From NCBI RefSeq assembly GCF_000967265.1, contig NZ_KQ033885.1:1035538-1099537 (forward strand): 64,000 nucleotides of DNA. Reading direction: 5' to 3'. Each line of letters starts with the position of its first letter. The first letter of the stretch is position 1. Positions 42,676 to 52,147 of the stretch are shown here, one piece after another. The position numbers were made by a program, and so were the translations under genes. Below the pieces are notes generated by a model that was not told where the DNA came from, did no database searches, and saw only the letters and a list, made by a program, of their open reading frames with translations. Source of the stretch: Bifidobacterium mellis. Its GTDB lineage: Bacteria; Actinomycetota; Actinomycetes; Actinomycetales; Bifidobacteriaceae.

Positions 42676-43293
42676 ATGGTCGCTACCATTCATGGGTCGC
42701 CGGATGCGGCCCCTGCTTCCCTGCCGGAGTGCCGGGTCGATGCCCTGAGCCTCTTCCGAGGACACCCCAGCCCTGTCCCCCAGGCCCTGGAGGCCGTCCA
42801 CGCCGGCTTCCCCTCAGTGGCCCAGGACTACTTCAGCGGCGACTTCAGCTTCGACCAGAACGTCATCGTCCACCCCGACTCCACCTTCATCATCCATGTG
42901 GCCGGCGATTCCATGACCGGCGCCGGCATCTTCGATGGGGACCTGCTGGTGGTCGACCGCTCCCTGGAGCCGCGCGAGGGGGACATCGTCATCGCCATCC
43001 TGGACGACGAGCTGCTGGTCAAGCGGCTGGCCAGGCGCAATGGACGGACCATGCTACGGGCCGAGAACCCCGCCTACCCCGACTTCATGCCCCAGGAGGG
43101 CGAGGAGCTGGTCATCTGGGGGGTGGTCATCGGCAACTACCACTGGCAGCGGGTGGATACCAAGGGCGAACCCCGGAGCGGCTCTCCCCTGCCTCAGGTC
43201 ACCTATCCCGGACGCAACCCGCACGGACATGGGCGCACGGGAAGTCAAGGCCGAAAACCCGTCTATCCTTCCACGGGCTGGGGGTCGGCATGA
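42676..43293 (+). CDS. umuD: UmuD-type S24 autoprotease (SOS mutagenesis)
   Basis: The protein has 205 residues from the ATG at 42676 (GAGG 6 bases upstream). The catalytic pair is visible as Ser79 ([11 protein letters not shown]) and Lys116 ([10 protein letters not shown]). The self-cleavage site is probably Ala43-Gly44 in [12 protein letters not shown], as in UmuD and LexA. After RecA-stimulated cleavage the fragment activates the polymerase encoded next. The C-terminus is about 50 residues longer than E. coli UmuD and is rich in Gly/Ser/Arg. The stop overlaps the umuC start (ATGA). An SOS box precedes it. Confidence 0.92.
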   Translation: MVATIHGSPDAAPASLPECRVDALSLFRGHPSPVPQALEAVHAGFPSVAQDYFSGDFSFDQNVIVHPDSTFIIHVAGDSMTGAGIFDGDLLVVDRSLEPREGDIVIAILDDELLVKRLARRNGRTMLRAENPAYPDFMPQEGEELVIWGVVIGNYHWQRVDTKGEPRSGSPLPQVTYPGRNPHGHGRTGSQGRKPVYPSTGWGSA

Positions 43294-44642
43294 GCGCGCA
43301 GAGACCGGCCGATCCTGCTGCCAGGACCGCTCTGACAGGCCAGGTGGTCCTGGCCGACGCCAATTCTTTCTTCGCATCCTGCGAGGCCGTCTTCGACCCC
43401 TCCCTGGCTGACCGCCCGGTGGTCGTGCTATCCAACAACGACGGCTGCGTGGTGGCCCGCAACCGCCCGGCCAAGGCCCTGGGCATCACCAACGGCACAC
43501 CCTGGTTCACCATTCGCGAACGGGCCCTGCAGGACGGGGTGGTGGCCCGCAGTTCCAACTATGAGCTCTACGCCAGCCTCTCCAGGCGCATGATGGCCAT
43601 CATGGCCCATTTCCTGCCCAACCAGGAGGTCTACTCCATCGACGAGTGCTTCATGGACAGCATCTGGAACGACAAGCGCACCATTGAAATCTGCCGGGAT
43701 CTGCGCGCCGCGGTCCTGCAATCCACCGGCATTCCCGTCAGCGTGGGGGTGGCGCCCACCAAAACCCTGGCCAAGGTGGCCAACCACTGGGCCAAGGACC
43801 ATCCCTCGACCGAGGGGATCACCCTCTGGAGCCAGGTGGAGGCCCAGTATGGCGACCAGGCTCTGGCATCGGTGCCCGTCGACCAGGTCTGGGGGGTGGG
43901 CCGACGGCTGACCGGCAGGCTCATGGGCATGGGCATCACCACTGCCCTGGATCTGCGCGATGCCGATCCCTCCCTGATCCGGCACCGGTTCTCCGTCATG
44001 CTGCAACGCACCGTCCTGGAATTGAGAGGACGGCCCTGCATCGAACCCGAGACGGATGCCGCCAGGGGCGTGCGCACCGATCAGATTCTGTGCTCGCGCA
44101 TGTTCTCCCATCCCGTCGAGGGCTACACCACCCTGGCCCAGGCCTTGAGCATCTACGCCCAGAAGGCCTGCCGCCGTCTGCGTCGGCAGCACGGCCTCTG
44201 CGGCAAAGTGCGGGTCTTCTGCTCCACCAGCCCCTATGCCCCCCAGCAGTTCTGCGCAGCCGGCCGGACTGTCGTCCTGGAGGATCCCAGCGACGATCCC
44301 CTGGTCATCGCCGGCGCAGCCAGCCGGGCGCTCAAGGGCCGGGTGGATCCGCACGCCCGCTGGATCCGGGCCGGGGTGGTTCTGCTGGACCTGACCGATG
44401 CCGACCGCTTCCACACACTGGAGGGCCTGGACGCAGCCCGGGACACCCATGGCCTGGGGGATGTCCTGGAGGATGCCACCCGTCGTTTCGGCCCCTTCCG
44501 GGTGGGCGTAGGCTACGGAGGCATCCGCGGCCAGGGCCGAGGCGACGAGGACACAGGAGCCGACTGGGCCATGAACCGGGGCATGCTCTCCCCCAGGTCC
44601 ACCACCCGCTGGGACGAGATGGCCGTGGCCCAGGCCCGTTAG
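43290..44642 (+). CDS. umuC: Y-family DNA polymerase V catalytic subunit
   Basis: The protein has 450 residues. Y-family motifs: [16 protein letters not shown] with the first metal Asp and steric-gate Phe, [15 protein letters not shown], and the catalytic [29 protein letters not shown] and a helix-hairpin-helix region ([17 protein letters not shown]) follow. The C-terminal part matches UmuC rather than DinB. It performs translesion synthesis with UmuD'. The start overlaps umuD by 4 bases and the stop overlaps the converging comF by 4 bases. Confidence 0.95.
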   Translation: MSAQRPADPAARTALTGQVVLADANSFFASCEAVFDPSLADRPVVVLSNNDGCVVARNRPAKALGITNGTPWFTIRERALQDGVVARSSNYELYASLSRRMMAIMAHFLPNQEVYSIDECFMDSIWNDKRTIEICRDLRAAVLQSTGIPVSVGVAPTKTLAKVANHWAKDHPSTEGITLWSQVEAQYGDQALASVPVDQVWGVGRRLTGRLMGMGITTALDLRDADPSLIRHRFSVMLQRTVLELRGRPCIEPETDAARGVRTDQILCSRMFSHPVEGYTTLAQALSIYAQKACRRLRRQHGLCGKVRVFCSTSPYAPQQFCAAGRTVVLEDPSDDPLVIAGAASRALKGRVDPHARWIRAGVVLLDLTDADRFHTLEGLDAARDTHGLGDVLEDATRRFGPFRVGVGYGGIRGQGRGDEDTGADWAMNRGMLSPRSTTRWDEMAVAQAR

Positions 44643-45418
44643 AGGTCCTCATGGCCTGGAGGAACGGCCGCCAGAGCCAAGGCAGCCACCGGCAGGGCGC
44701 CTGCGGCCTCCAGGGCACGGGCGCACTGACGGATGGTGGATCCCGTAGTGATGATGTCGTCCACCACCAGAACAGGATGACCGGCCAGCTGTGAGGGATC
44801 CGCAACCGCGATCCGGCCTGCCAGCCGACGAGAACGATTCCGGCGGCCGCCCGCCTGGACCGACTTGGTTCTCACGGAGTTCATGATCAGCGCTGGTTCC
44901 ACCCGGGCGTCCAAACCCTGCCGCTGCAGAGCCTGGACCAGGGACAGAAGGATCGGCTGCAGATGAACCCTCCCCCGCCTGCGCAGGGAGGCAGCCGAGG
45001 AGGGGGCGGGAACCACCAGAATCGCCTTCGCAGGCTTGGACCGGAGCAGAGGATCAATCAGCCTGGACAGGGTCGGGGCCAGACCGGCCATGGCCTGGCC
45101 CAAGGGTCCATCCAAAGGCCTGTTGTCATGGTCCTTCCATGCCAGAATGATCCGCCGGACGGGTCCGCGATATGGAGCGCAGGCCAGGGCCAGACCAAGG
45201 GCATAGGCGGGCGCAGGTACCCACAGGGGTCGGAAGAGCAGGGATCTGCAACTGAGGCAGAGCAAGCAATCAGGACGGCCACAGCCGGCGCAGGCCCGAG
45301 GAGCCAGCAAATCCAGGACCGAGCCGGCCAAGGCCGAGACGACAGCGTAAGCGGCTTGTCGGAGCCGGCCGGATGCCAATGAAAGGTTGCGCATATGGCC
45401 CAGCCAACCCTCAAACAT
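44639..45418 (-). CDS. ComF-family phosphoribosyltransferase-like protein
   Basis: The protein has 259 residues. A zinc-finger N-terminal region ([15 protein letters not shown]) is followed by a phosphoribosyltransferase fold with the PRPP loop in [20 protein letters not shown]. This is the ComFC/GntX architecture, required for DNA uptake in competent bacteria but of unknown reaction elsewhere. An alternative start is the ATG at 45394. No other competence genes are in the window. Its stop codon overlaps that of umuC on the opposite strand. Confidence 0.9.
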   Translation of the reverse strand: MFEGWLGHMRNLSLASGRLRQAAYAVVSALAGSVLDLLAPRACAGCGRPDCLLCLSCRSLLFRPLWVPAPAYALGLALACAPYRGPVRRIILAWKDHDNRPLDGPLGQAMAGLAPTLSRLIDPLLRSKPAKAILVVPAPSSAASLRRRGRVHLQPILLSLVQALQRQGLDARVEPALIMNSVRTKSVQAGGRRNRSRRLAGRIAVADPSQLAGHPVLVVDDIITTGSTIRQCARALEAAGALPVAALALAAVPPGHEDL

Positions 45419-45515
45419 TGAGGATAGGCAAGCAGGGGAAGGCCATGTGCATGAACAGGCTAGCTGTTCACGGAAACACTGTTCACAGGCTCGTCCGTGG
45501 ACAGGTTCAGCAGGT

Positions 45516-46328
45516 TCAGGCCAGGTCAGCCTCCAAGGCCCGGATCAGGTCCAGTGCATCAGCGGGATTATGCACACGCAGAGCCATGGCCCCGGCCAGA
45601 GCCGCCGGATAGTCGTTGCCGTCCGGATCCATCCGGTCGCCCACGAAGGCGATCTGGCCGACTTCCACGCCCAGTATCCTGGCCAGGGAGGTCATGGCAT
45701 AGGCCTTGTCGATGCCCTTGGCTGAGATGTCCACGCTGGTGGAGCCGCCGGAGCGCACCTGCAGATGGGGCAGATCAGCAGCCACGGCCCGGGCCAGGGC
45801 ATCCTTGCGGCTGTTGTCGGGATCCCAGGCTTCCTTGGCATCGACAGGAGCCTGCTGACCCAGGGCTGAGAAGGTTATCTGGCTGCCGCGATCCTCGATG
45901 CGCGGCCCCCAGACCTGCTCCTCCCAGTCGCCCAGCTGCTTGGCCCTGCGCTCAAGGCTGGCCTCGGCGGCCTGCCGGTCCTGGGCACTCAGGTCGTGGG
46001 CGTAGACGCAATTCCAGCTTCCGTCCTGCCAGCGGTAGTAGCGGGTGCCGCTGGTGGGCATCAGATGCAGCTGGTCGAAACGGGTGTCGTCGGGCAGGGC
46101 GTCCAGCACCTGGTCGCGGAACTGGCTGAACCGTCCGCCTGAGACGATGGCCACCGGCCGAAGCCGGGTCAGGGCGGCGAAATGGACGGCCATGGTCTGG
46201 TCCATGCGGGTCTTGGACAGCGCCAAGGTATTGTCCAGATCGAAGGCCAGCACCCGTGCCCGTGCGCAGATGAACCTTATGTCCTGGCTGCCCCACCAGG
46301 CCACGTCCACCGCACCGTCCTCCGCCAT
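45516..46328 (-). CDS. HAD-superfamily hydrolase (Cof/PMM-like)
   Basis: About 270 residues from the ATG at 46328 (GGGAG 5 bases upstream); an ATG at 46355 is the other candidate. HAD motif I is VLAFDLDNTLALSKTRM, motif II IVSGG, and motif IV FVGDRMDPDGNDYPAAL. A large cap between them (GTRYYRWQDGSW...) resembles phosphomannomutase-type IIB HAD proteins, including the KGIDKAYAM stretch before motif IV. The probable substrate is a sugar phosphate. It is encoded upstream of comF on the same strand with a 97-base gap. Confidence 0.85.
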   Translation of the reverse strand: MAEDGAVDVAWWGSQDIRFICARARVLAFDLDNTLALSKTRMDQTMAVHFAALTRLRPVAIVSGGRFSQFRDQVLDALPDDTRFDQLHLMPTSGTRYYRWQDGSWNCVYAHDLSAQDRQAAEASLERRAKQLGDWEEQVWGPRIEDRGSQITFSALGQQAPVDAKEAWDPDNSRKDALARAVAADLPHLQVRSGGSTSVDISAKGIDKAYAMTSLARILGVEVGQIAFVGDRMDPDGNDYPAALAGAMALRVHNPADALDLIRALEADLA

Positions 46329-46408
46329 GATTGCTCCCATCCGCTTGTCGATCATCGCTCCATGCTACAAGACACCCTGAATCGAAACCGCCACAGACCT
46401 GAGGGGTT

Positions 46409-46855
46409 ATGGTGAGTGTCATGATCAACGATCAGCCGCCTTGGGCCCGCACCGTTTACCGGGACAGTCATGGCCGAGGGATTCGTCGGCCCACCTTCGG
46501 CACACGCCTACCCCGCTATCGCACCAGATGCGGGATCTTCGACGATCTGACCGCGGCCCAGATCCGGCGGCTGGGCGCCGGCTGGCCTCAACTGGTCAAG
46601 CCCGTCCAATTCGCCGTCGAGGATGTGCCGCCCTCCGACCCGACCCCCTGGGAGGACCGGTCCGACCTCTTCTCACGCAGTTTTCCGGCGGGCCGCGGCA
46701 TCCCCGCAAGAATCGTCCTCTACCGGATGCCCATCCAGAGCAAGACCCGGGACCGCACGGAGCTGGAGCTGATCATCCGTGACGAGCTGGTCCTGCAGCT
46801 GGCTGACCTTTACGGGCGCGACCCCGAGGAAATCGACCCCATGTGGGGACGCTGA
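46409..46855 (+). CDS. Minimal metallopeptidase-family protein, active-site motif degenerate
   Basis: The protein has 148 residues. It matches the small zincin-like family by the order DSHGRGIRRP, FAVEDVPPSDP, ARIVLYRMPIQSKTRDRTEL and RDPEEID. In active members the last helix carries HExxH. Here it reads RDELVLQLADLYGRDPEEID, with both histidines replaced, so peptidase activity is doubtful. Such loss is known among actinobacterial members. The start is uncertain between ATG 46409, GTG 46412 and ATG 46421 because GAGGGG lies only 2 bases before the first. It converges with the DUF5719 gene. Confidence 0.75.
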   Translation: MVSVMINDQPPWARTVYRDSHGRGIRRPTFGTRLPRYRTRCGIFDDLTAAQIRRLGAGWPQLVKPVQFAVEDVPPSDPTPWEDRSDLFSRSFPAGRGIPARIVLYRMPIQSKTRDRTELELIIRDELVLQLADLYGRDPEEIDPMWGR

Positions 46856-46865
46856 GGGCCGAATC

Positions 46866-48389
46866 TCAGGGCAGGACGGTGGAGTCCGGTCCGGAACGGA
46901 TCACGGTGGTGGTGGGCATGAGCCCGTCAGGAGCCATGACCGCCAGACCCGCCAGGCCAGCCTGGTTGACCGCGTCCACGCTAAGACGGGCATTCCAGAT
47001 CAGCCGGGATGAACCATGCCCGGAGTCCTCGTTCAGCCGCACGGCGGCCACCTGATCGCCCAAATCGTGAGTCGAAAGCTCATTGGCTCGGCCTGCCTCG
47101 ACAGTCAGCGAGCGCTCGCCCAGCTTGTTGCCCTTGTCATCGAATCCAACCAGTTCGGCCTTGACCGGATCCGCCGATGGGTTGACCAGGGTCAGCGCGG
47201 CCTGGGCAGGCTGGGATATGGTCAGGGCCGAGGAGGCGGCGGCAGTTCCCGCAGGAATCAGAGCCAGGTCGGACTGCGACTGGTCCTGACTGCCCTGGGC
47301 GGTCACCTGCAGGACTGCATGGACAGGCCGGTCGGCATGCAGCTGTAGAGCCAGCTTGCCATCCGGCACACCGCCAAGGTCCACCGCCGTGGCCTGAGAA
47401 CCCTGCAGATCCACCCGCCGCAGGGATTGCTGACCGCCTTCATCCACCCAGGACAGGTCCACCGCCGTGGCATGGGATCCCTGCAGAAGGAGGGTGGCCT
47501 GGTCTGCACCTCGCAGGCCGGGAATGACCAGATCACGGCCGGGAGCCGCCAGAGCAGTCACCTGGTCCGACCCACGCGGATCAAGCCCCGACATGACATT
47601 GACCGAGACCGACATGGCCACCGGGGCCTGGGAGCTGCGAGCCCGGACATAGATGGCCTGCTGTCCGGGAGCCGCCGCAGACAGGTCATATGAGGCGTGG
47701 CCGCCAGGAGCCACGGTCATGGTCTTTCCGGTCTCCAGGGACAGGTGGCCCGAGGAGTGCGAACCCTGGACCTCAAGGCTGATCACCGTGGCCTTGGATG
47801 AGGGGTTGTAGACCACCAGCCGCTGGGTGGTCCCTCTGCTGGTGGCAGGCAGCAGGAAGTCCGCATTCATGAAGGCCCGGGGGCAGGCCAGCGCCTGGAT
47901 TCCTCTAAGATCGCCCTCGGTGGCCCAGGAGACCATGCCGACGGCAGCCCCCGTGCCCGGCTGGGACTTGAGCATCCGTGAATCGAAGGCAGTGGCCGAA
48001 GCGCCAGGGTCGAGCGAGGCAGCCATGGCCTTCTGCCCGTCCAAGAGATCGGGATCGGTCACCGAGGTGCGTTGCCCGCCCCCCATTGGAGTAAGGCTGG
48101 AACTGCCGATGGATCCGAAGGCGGCCGCTGTGACACGTGAGCTCAGATCACCCTCCGATGCCTTGAACTGGTCGTCGCCGACCTTGTCCTCGTCCGCTAC
48201 CGCCATTCGAGCCGGGCAGTAGGCCGCCACCTCCCGCTGGCTGACCCGGCTGGCAACGACTGTCGAACCCTGAGCCCCGTCGGCCAGGAATGCCGGAGGC
48301 GTCCAGACCAGCAGAGCGGCGATCAGGACCGCCACCAGGGGCACCGTGACCAGAGCGGCAACCAGGGATCCCTTGCTTCGTGCACTCAT
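46866..48389 (-). CDS. DUF5719-type exported protein
   Basis: The protein has 507 residues from the ATG at 48389 (GGAGGGGAG ribosome site). One N-terminal membrane anchor (about 9-31, AALVTVPLVAVLIAALLVW) is followed by a large extracytoplasmic, beta-rich, Ala/Ser/Gly-rich domain. It contains repeated patterns such as QGSHATAVDLSWVDEGGQQS and QGSQATAVDLGGVPDGKL. Its start overlaps the end of the giant glycosyltransferase gene by 4 bases. This gene pair next to a WhiB gene recurs in actinobacteria, which points to a shared role in making or exporting an envelope glycan. No enzymatic motif was recognised. Confidence 0.75.
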   Translation of the reverse strand: MSARSKGSLVAALVTVPLVAVLIAALLVWTPPAFLADGAQGSTVVASRVSQREVAAYCPARMAVADEDKVGDDQFKASEGDLSSRVTAAAFGSIGSSSLTPMGGGQRTSVTDPDLLDGQKAMAASLDPGASATAFDSRMLKSQPGTGAAVGMVSWATEGDLRGIQALACPRAFMNADFLLPATSRGTTQRLVVYNPSSKATVISLEVQGSHSSGHLSLETGKTMTVAPGGHASYDLSAAAPGQQAIYVRARSSQAPVAMSVSVNVMSGLDPRGSDQVTALAAPGRDLVIPGLRGADQATLLLQGSHATAVDLSWVDEGGQQSLRRVDLQGSQATAVDLGGVPDGKLALQLHADRPVHAVLQVTAQGSQDQSQSDLALIPAGTAAASSALTISQPAQAALTLVNPSADPVKAELVGFDDKGNKLGERSLTVEAGRANELSTHDLGDQVAAVRLNEDSGHGSSRLIWNARLSVDAVNQAGLAGLAVMAPDGLMPTTTVIRSGPDSTVLP

Positions 48390-51300
48390 AGCTGCTCCCC
48401 TCCAAAGTAGCCCGGACGCGGCAGGGCCACCAGGCAGTATCCCAGCAGGATCAGACCCAGGGCCCACAGCCAGACCCTCCTCCAGGTGCTGGCCTCCGCT
48501 TGCGTGACACCAGCCATGTCAACGCCCACATCCTTGTCGGACTGCGGGCTCAGACGGAAATAGGTTCCCTGGGCATTGGCCACCACCTGCTGGGCGCCAT
48601 CGCTGGCGGTGATGTTGGAAACCAGGTCATCGTTGGGCGTGGGTCCCAAGCCGGCGGCTCCTGAACGGTCGACGGGCACATAGATTCCCCCGAAGCCGAG
48701 GCCGGTCACCGCGGCTACGGCCTTGGAGTCGGCATTGGCCATCAGGGCCGCCGCCGAATGCGAAAGGAGATCCTCGCCGGTCAGCTTATTGCCGTTGACC
48801 CTCTGGATGCGCAGGGCAGGCGAGGCATCGATCAGCTCCCCTCGTGAGGTGTGCAGACCGGTGTAGGCCACACGGCCATGGGAGGGCGAGGTCAGCACCA
48901 GCACCCGATGGGACGGATCCTTGTCCAGGTAGTCCACGGCCACTGCCGGAAGCTGCCGGCCATCCGCTGACAGGGGGCCGCCGACTGGCGCAGCCAGACC
49001 CGTCACTGCCACGCCTGCAGTGATTAGGGCCAGGACCAGGCCCAGCAAGAGCCTCAAAACCCGTCCGCCACCATCGACTGCAACTGCTGACGTTGGGGAC
49101 GACTGAGCAGGAGGCAGGGGCGGGCGATCGGCCTCGCCATCAGGGACCTGATCATGCCCGGGGGCAAGGGGCGAGAACGGGCGGACGGCCCTGCCAGCCA
49201 GCAGGCCCAGACAAGCCAGCAGCCCCATGAAGGCCATCATCATGCCAGGCAGAACCGAACCGGCCACCGGACCGGACTGGTCCAAGCCGGTGCAGACCGC
49301 CTGCGAGATCAGTGCCAGGACCAGACCCAGCAGGACCGTGGTCCAAAGAATCCTGGCCGCCTTGAGCACCCGAGGCACAACCAGGGCAACAAAGGCCAGC
49401 AGGGCCACCGCCAGCAGACAGCAGGCCAGCGTGGCCGGACGCCAGAGCTCAGGTCGCCACCTGATGGGCCATAGGACCGAAACATCCAGACCCGACAGGC
49501 GGGCCAACAGTTCCCCCAGGCTTCCGGTTCGAGGCTGACCGGTCAGGTCCCCCGAGGGAACCATCAGGTCTGCAAAAAGCTGCCTCCAAAACCCATCCTT
49601 GGCATGATGCAGGGAGTTGATCAGGGTGGGCGCCAGGGCCAGCACCGAAGGCAGGGGCATCAGCAGCAGCATGATCCGATGGGAGGGCACCAGGCAGATC
49701 GCCATGATGAAGAGCGGAATCATGGCCAGTATGAGCTGAGGTTCGGCTGCCAGGACCGGCAGGAAGCAGATGGAGGCCAGAGCCGCCTGCTGCACCGAAG
49801 CCTTGGGATGCACGGGAGCCTCGGTCTGATACAGCCCCACAGCCTTGAGAACGAAGGCGAAAGCGGCGGGCATGAAGGCCATGACCGTCAGCATGGGCAG
49901 CTGCAGACCATCCACGATGCCCAGGGCGAATGCCAGGCAGGCCCAGATCAACCCCAGCAGGACGCGGATGGGATTGGACCTGGTTGCCACGCCGGCCAGG
50001 GCCCAGAAAGACAGAGCGGCCAGTCCCGTCTCCGCCAGGAGCATCAGGGCCATGGCCTGGGCCACGTGACCGCCGGTCAGCAGAGCGAAGGGCAGGAGGA
50101 CCAGGAGGAAGGGGGCAGGAACTGCGGGCTGTCCCACACCTCCGGCCCAGGACCAGGATGTGGTGGCCGCCTCCAGCAGGCGGGACCAGTCGGCTCCCGA
50201 CGAGGGCAGGGAGGGTGCGTGGATGGCCCCTCCCGAAAAAATGGCGCGGCAGAGGGGCCAGTGGGTGGCCACCAGGGCCACCAAGACCGCCAGGGTCATG
50301 CCTGTCGCCCAGGCCAGGCGGCGCAGGAACTGCTGGCGCAGATGAGCCAGGGCCAGGTGGCTGAGCATGGGATGTTCCCGCTGGTCGCGGAAGGCCTGCC
50401 TGCGCTGCCGCCACTGCCGGATCTGCTGACTGTTGGCCTGAAGAATGTCCAATCGGCGGGGACCGCCATGGCAGGCGGAAGTCAGACGACGACGCATGGT
50501 CAGCAAGGCCGCGGGACGAGCCAGAATCCGCCAGGGCGCGCACAGACGGCAGATGGCCCTGTAGGGCCGCTTGCCGATAAGATCAACGGCCATGAACCAC
50601 AGTGCCGCCAGAACCCGCCAGAGCCAGACCAACGGCCACCAGGGTAGGGCAAAATCGGTCAGCAGGTAGCGTTCCCGAGCCAGTATGGGCCCCATGGAGG
50701 CATCCAAGCGGTGGTCGGGAGGCACCGGCCGTCCATTCCGGTCACGCAATCCGCTCATCCGGGCGCTGGCATGGGCCATCCGGACGCTGGGCACAACCAC
50801 CACCCGTCCTCCCGACAGACAGATGCGGCGGCAGAGGTCGTCGGCCTGGCCGAAAGTGCCAGCCCAGGCGCCCGGTCCGCCCAGGTCCTTCATGGTCTGC
50901 ATGGGCACCAGGGCTCCAGCCAGGCTCACCGCGAAGACATCCTGACGCGCGTCATACTGTTCCTGGTCGGGCTCGCTGTCCACCACCAGGCCGACCGTTC
51001 GGTGATGGTAGGCATACCGACCCACGTCCCGCAGACCCTCGCCCTGCCAGTCATACTGCTTGGCACCCAGCAGGGAGGCAGTGGGATTGCTGTGCCAGGT
51101 GTCCACCAGCTTGTCCAGGCAATGATTGTCCAGTGGACGGCAGTCGTCATGCAGAAGCCAAAGTGCGCGAACCCGACCAGGCAGACGGGCATAGCCAAGC
51201 GCCTTGTCCACGGCATCACCGAAGGAGGAGGCGCCCCGGGCGCGAACCACCTGTACCTCCATCCGCGCGGGCCCCTCCACCGGGAACTGCGCATAGAGAG

Positions 51301-51526
51301 GCTCCACAGTGGTCCCCGAGCAGTCCGCGATGATCAGAAGGCGCGGCAAGAGGCTCTGTCGCAAGAGGGCACGCAGGGTGTCAGGCAGGTAGGTCAGGTC
51401 ATGCTCGACGGTGATTACCGCCGCCACCGCATCCTCTACATGAGGGCTGGCGGCAGGCGAACATTCGTTCATGACTGCAGAGAGGACCTGCCGGACATCC
51501 TGGGCTTGAGGCGCGACGAAACTCAT
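48386..51526 (-). CDS. Large membrane glycosyltransferase, family 2
   Basis: The protein has 1046 residues from the ATG at 51526 (weak GGAA upstream). The N-terminal GT-A domain has VAAVITVEHDLTYLPDTLRA, LWLLHDDCRPLD as the DxD-like metal site, and GQADDLCRRICLSGGRVVVV. Roughly 12-14 membrane helices follow (about 295-800), then an extracytoplasmic region and a last helix near the C-terminus. This layout fits polyprenyl-linked glycan synthesis coupled to translocation. The DUF5719 gene overlaps its 3' end and whiB lies upstream. The sugar and product are unknown. Confidence 0.85.
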   Translation of the reverse strand: MSFVAPQAQDVRQVLSAVMNECSPAASPHVEDAVAAVITVEHDLTYLPDTLRALLRQSLLPRLLIIADCSGTTVEPLYAQFPVEGPARMEVQVVRARGASSFGDAVDKALGYARLPGRVRALWLLHDDCRPLDNHCLDKLVDTWHSNPTASLLGAKQYDWQGEGLRDVGRYAYHHRTVGLVVDSEPDQEQYDARQDVFAVSLAGALVPMQTMKDLGGPGAWAGTFGQADDLCRRICLSGGRVVVVPSVRMAHASARMSGLRDRNGRPVPPDHRLDASMGPILARERYLLTDFALPWWPLVWLWRVLAALWFMAVDLIGKRPYRAICRLCAPWRILARPAALLTMRRRLTSACHGGPRRLDILQANSQQIRQWRQRRQAFRDQREHPMLSHLALAHLRQQFLRRLAWATGMTLAVLVALVATHWPLCRAIFSGGAIHAPSLPSSGADWSRLLEAATTSWSWAGGVGQPAVPAPFLLVLLPFALLTGGHVAQAMALMLLAETGLAALSFWALAGVATRSNPIRVLLGLIWACLAFALGIVDGLQLPMLTVMAFMPAAFAFVLKAVGLYQTEAPVHPKASVQQAALASICFLPVLAAEPQLILAMIPLFIMAICLVPSHRIMLLLMPLPSVLALAPTLINSLHHAKDGFWRQLFADLMVPSGDLTGQPRTGSLGELLARLSGLDVSVLWPIRWRPELWRPATLACCLLAVALLAFVALVVPRVLKAARILWTTVLLGLVLALISQAVCTGLDQSGPVAGSVLPGMMMAFMGLLACLGLLAGRAVRPFSPLAPGHDQVPDGEADRPPLPPAQSSPTSAVAVDGGGRVLRLLLGLVLALITAGVAVTGLAAPVGGPLSADGRQLPAVAVDYLDKDPSHRVLVLTSPSHGRVAYTGLHTSRGELIDASPALRIQRVNGNKLTGEDLLSHSAAALMANADSKAVAAVTGLGFGGIYVPVDRSGAAGLGPTPNDDLVSNITASDGAQQVVANAQGTYFRLSPQSDKDVGVDMAGVTQAEASTWRRVWLWALGLILLGYCLVALPRPGYFGGEQL

Positions 51527-51584
51527 GCGTTCCAGTCTACGCAATCCAGGTCACCGGATGCCCCGCTCGGACACCTGCGGCGAT

Positions 51585-51902
51585 TCAGACCTGACGCTGT
51601 GCGCGCATCCTCTTCTTGTAACGGCGGCGCTCCCGTTCACTCATGCCGCCCCAGATGCCAAAGCGCTCGTCGTGCTCGACCGCCCAGTCCAGGCACTGCT
51701 TTCGGACGGTGCAGTCGGCGCAGACCCGTTTGGCCTCCTGGGTGGAGCCTCCCTTGCCCGGGAAGAATGCTTCCGGGTCGGTCTGTGCACAAAGCGCCTC
51801 GCTTCGCCAGGATGGTCCGATGTTGACTTCGAACCATTGCATCAGCGGCGTCAGCCTGTTTTTAGTTGTATTGCTGTATCGAGTGTCTACAAAACCACTC
51901 AT
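51585..51902 (-). CDS. WhiB-family iron-sulfur regulator (WhiB2/WhmD-like)
   Basis: The protein has 105 residues from the ATG at 51902. The four iron-sulfur cysteines are C38, C61, C64 and C70 (C-x22-C-x2-C-x5-C). The G(I/V)WGG turn is at 82-86, followed by the basic DNA-binding tail RERRRYKKRMRAQRQV. The N-terminal extension before the first cysteine is longer than in the second WhiB of this window. WhiB2-type proteins are linked to septation and cell division in mycobacteria and Streptomyces. The gene heads the run towards the glycosyltransferase and is divergent from the LCP gene. Confidence 0.92.
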   Translation of the reverse strand: MSGFVDTRYSNTTKNRLTPLMQWFEVNIGPSWRSEALCAQTDPEAFFPGKGGSTQEAKRVCADCTVRKQCLDWAVEHDERFGIWGGMSERERRRYKKRMRAQRQV

Positions 51903-52082
51903 AGCGACCCCCCAGTCCCTAGTGTGTTTACACACTTTTATTACAGACACTGCCGGGGTCTTCTGTCAACCCCTACATGCCTGCAAGCGCAACTTAACAA
52001 CACTTTGGGGGATCCGTATCGCCCGAAGAGGAGCTGAGGATGGGGGGTCAGACTATACTGTGACTGGTTCAAGCACGCGCCA

Positions 52083-52115
52083 GGGCCATCCCGGTTCTTC
52101 CCGCCGGAATGGCCC
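52083..52115 (+). promoter_or_regulatory. Hairpin in the leader of the first LCP gene
   Basis: GGGCCAT (52083-52089) pairs with ATGGCCC (52109-52115), and CCGG pairs inside it after one mismatch. The hairpin lies before the TTG start at 52148 and would bury the alternative ATG at 52109. Confidence 0.4.
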
Positions 52116-52147
52116 CTACAGCGACAGCCGATGAGGAAGGCATACCA

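Noticed and set aside
45460-45530. Short direct repeats (TGTTCAC twice; CAGGTTCAG twice) after comF
   Set aside because: Too short and isolated to be a CRISPR, iteron set or insertion-sequence end.
51456-51469. SOS-box-like CGAACATTCGTTCA within the glycosyltransferase gene
   Set aside because: It differs from the consensus at two positions, one of them a conserved half-site base, and lies inside the coding sequence with no gene start suitably placed.
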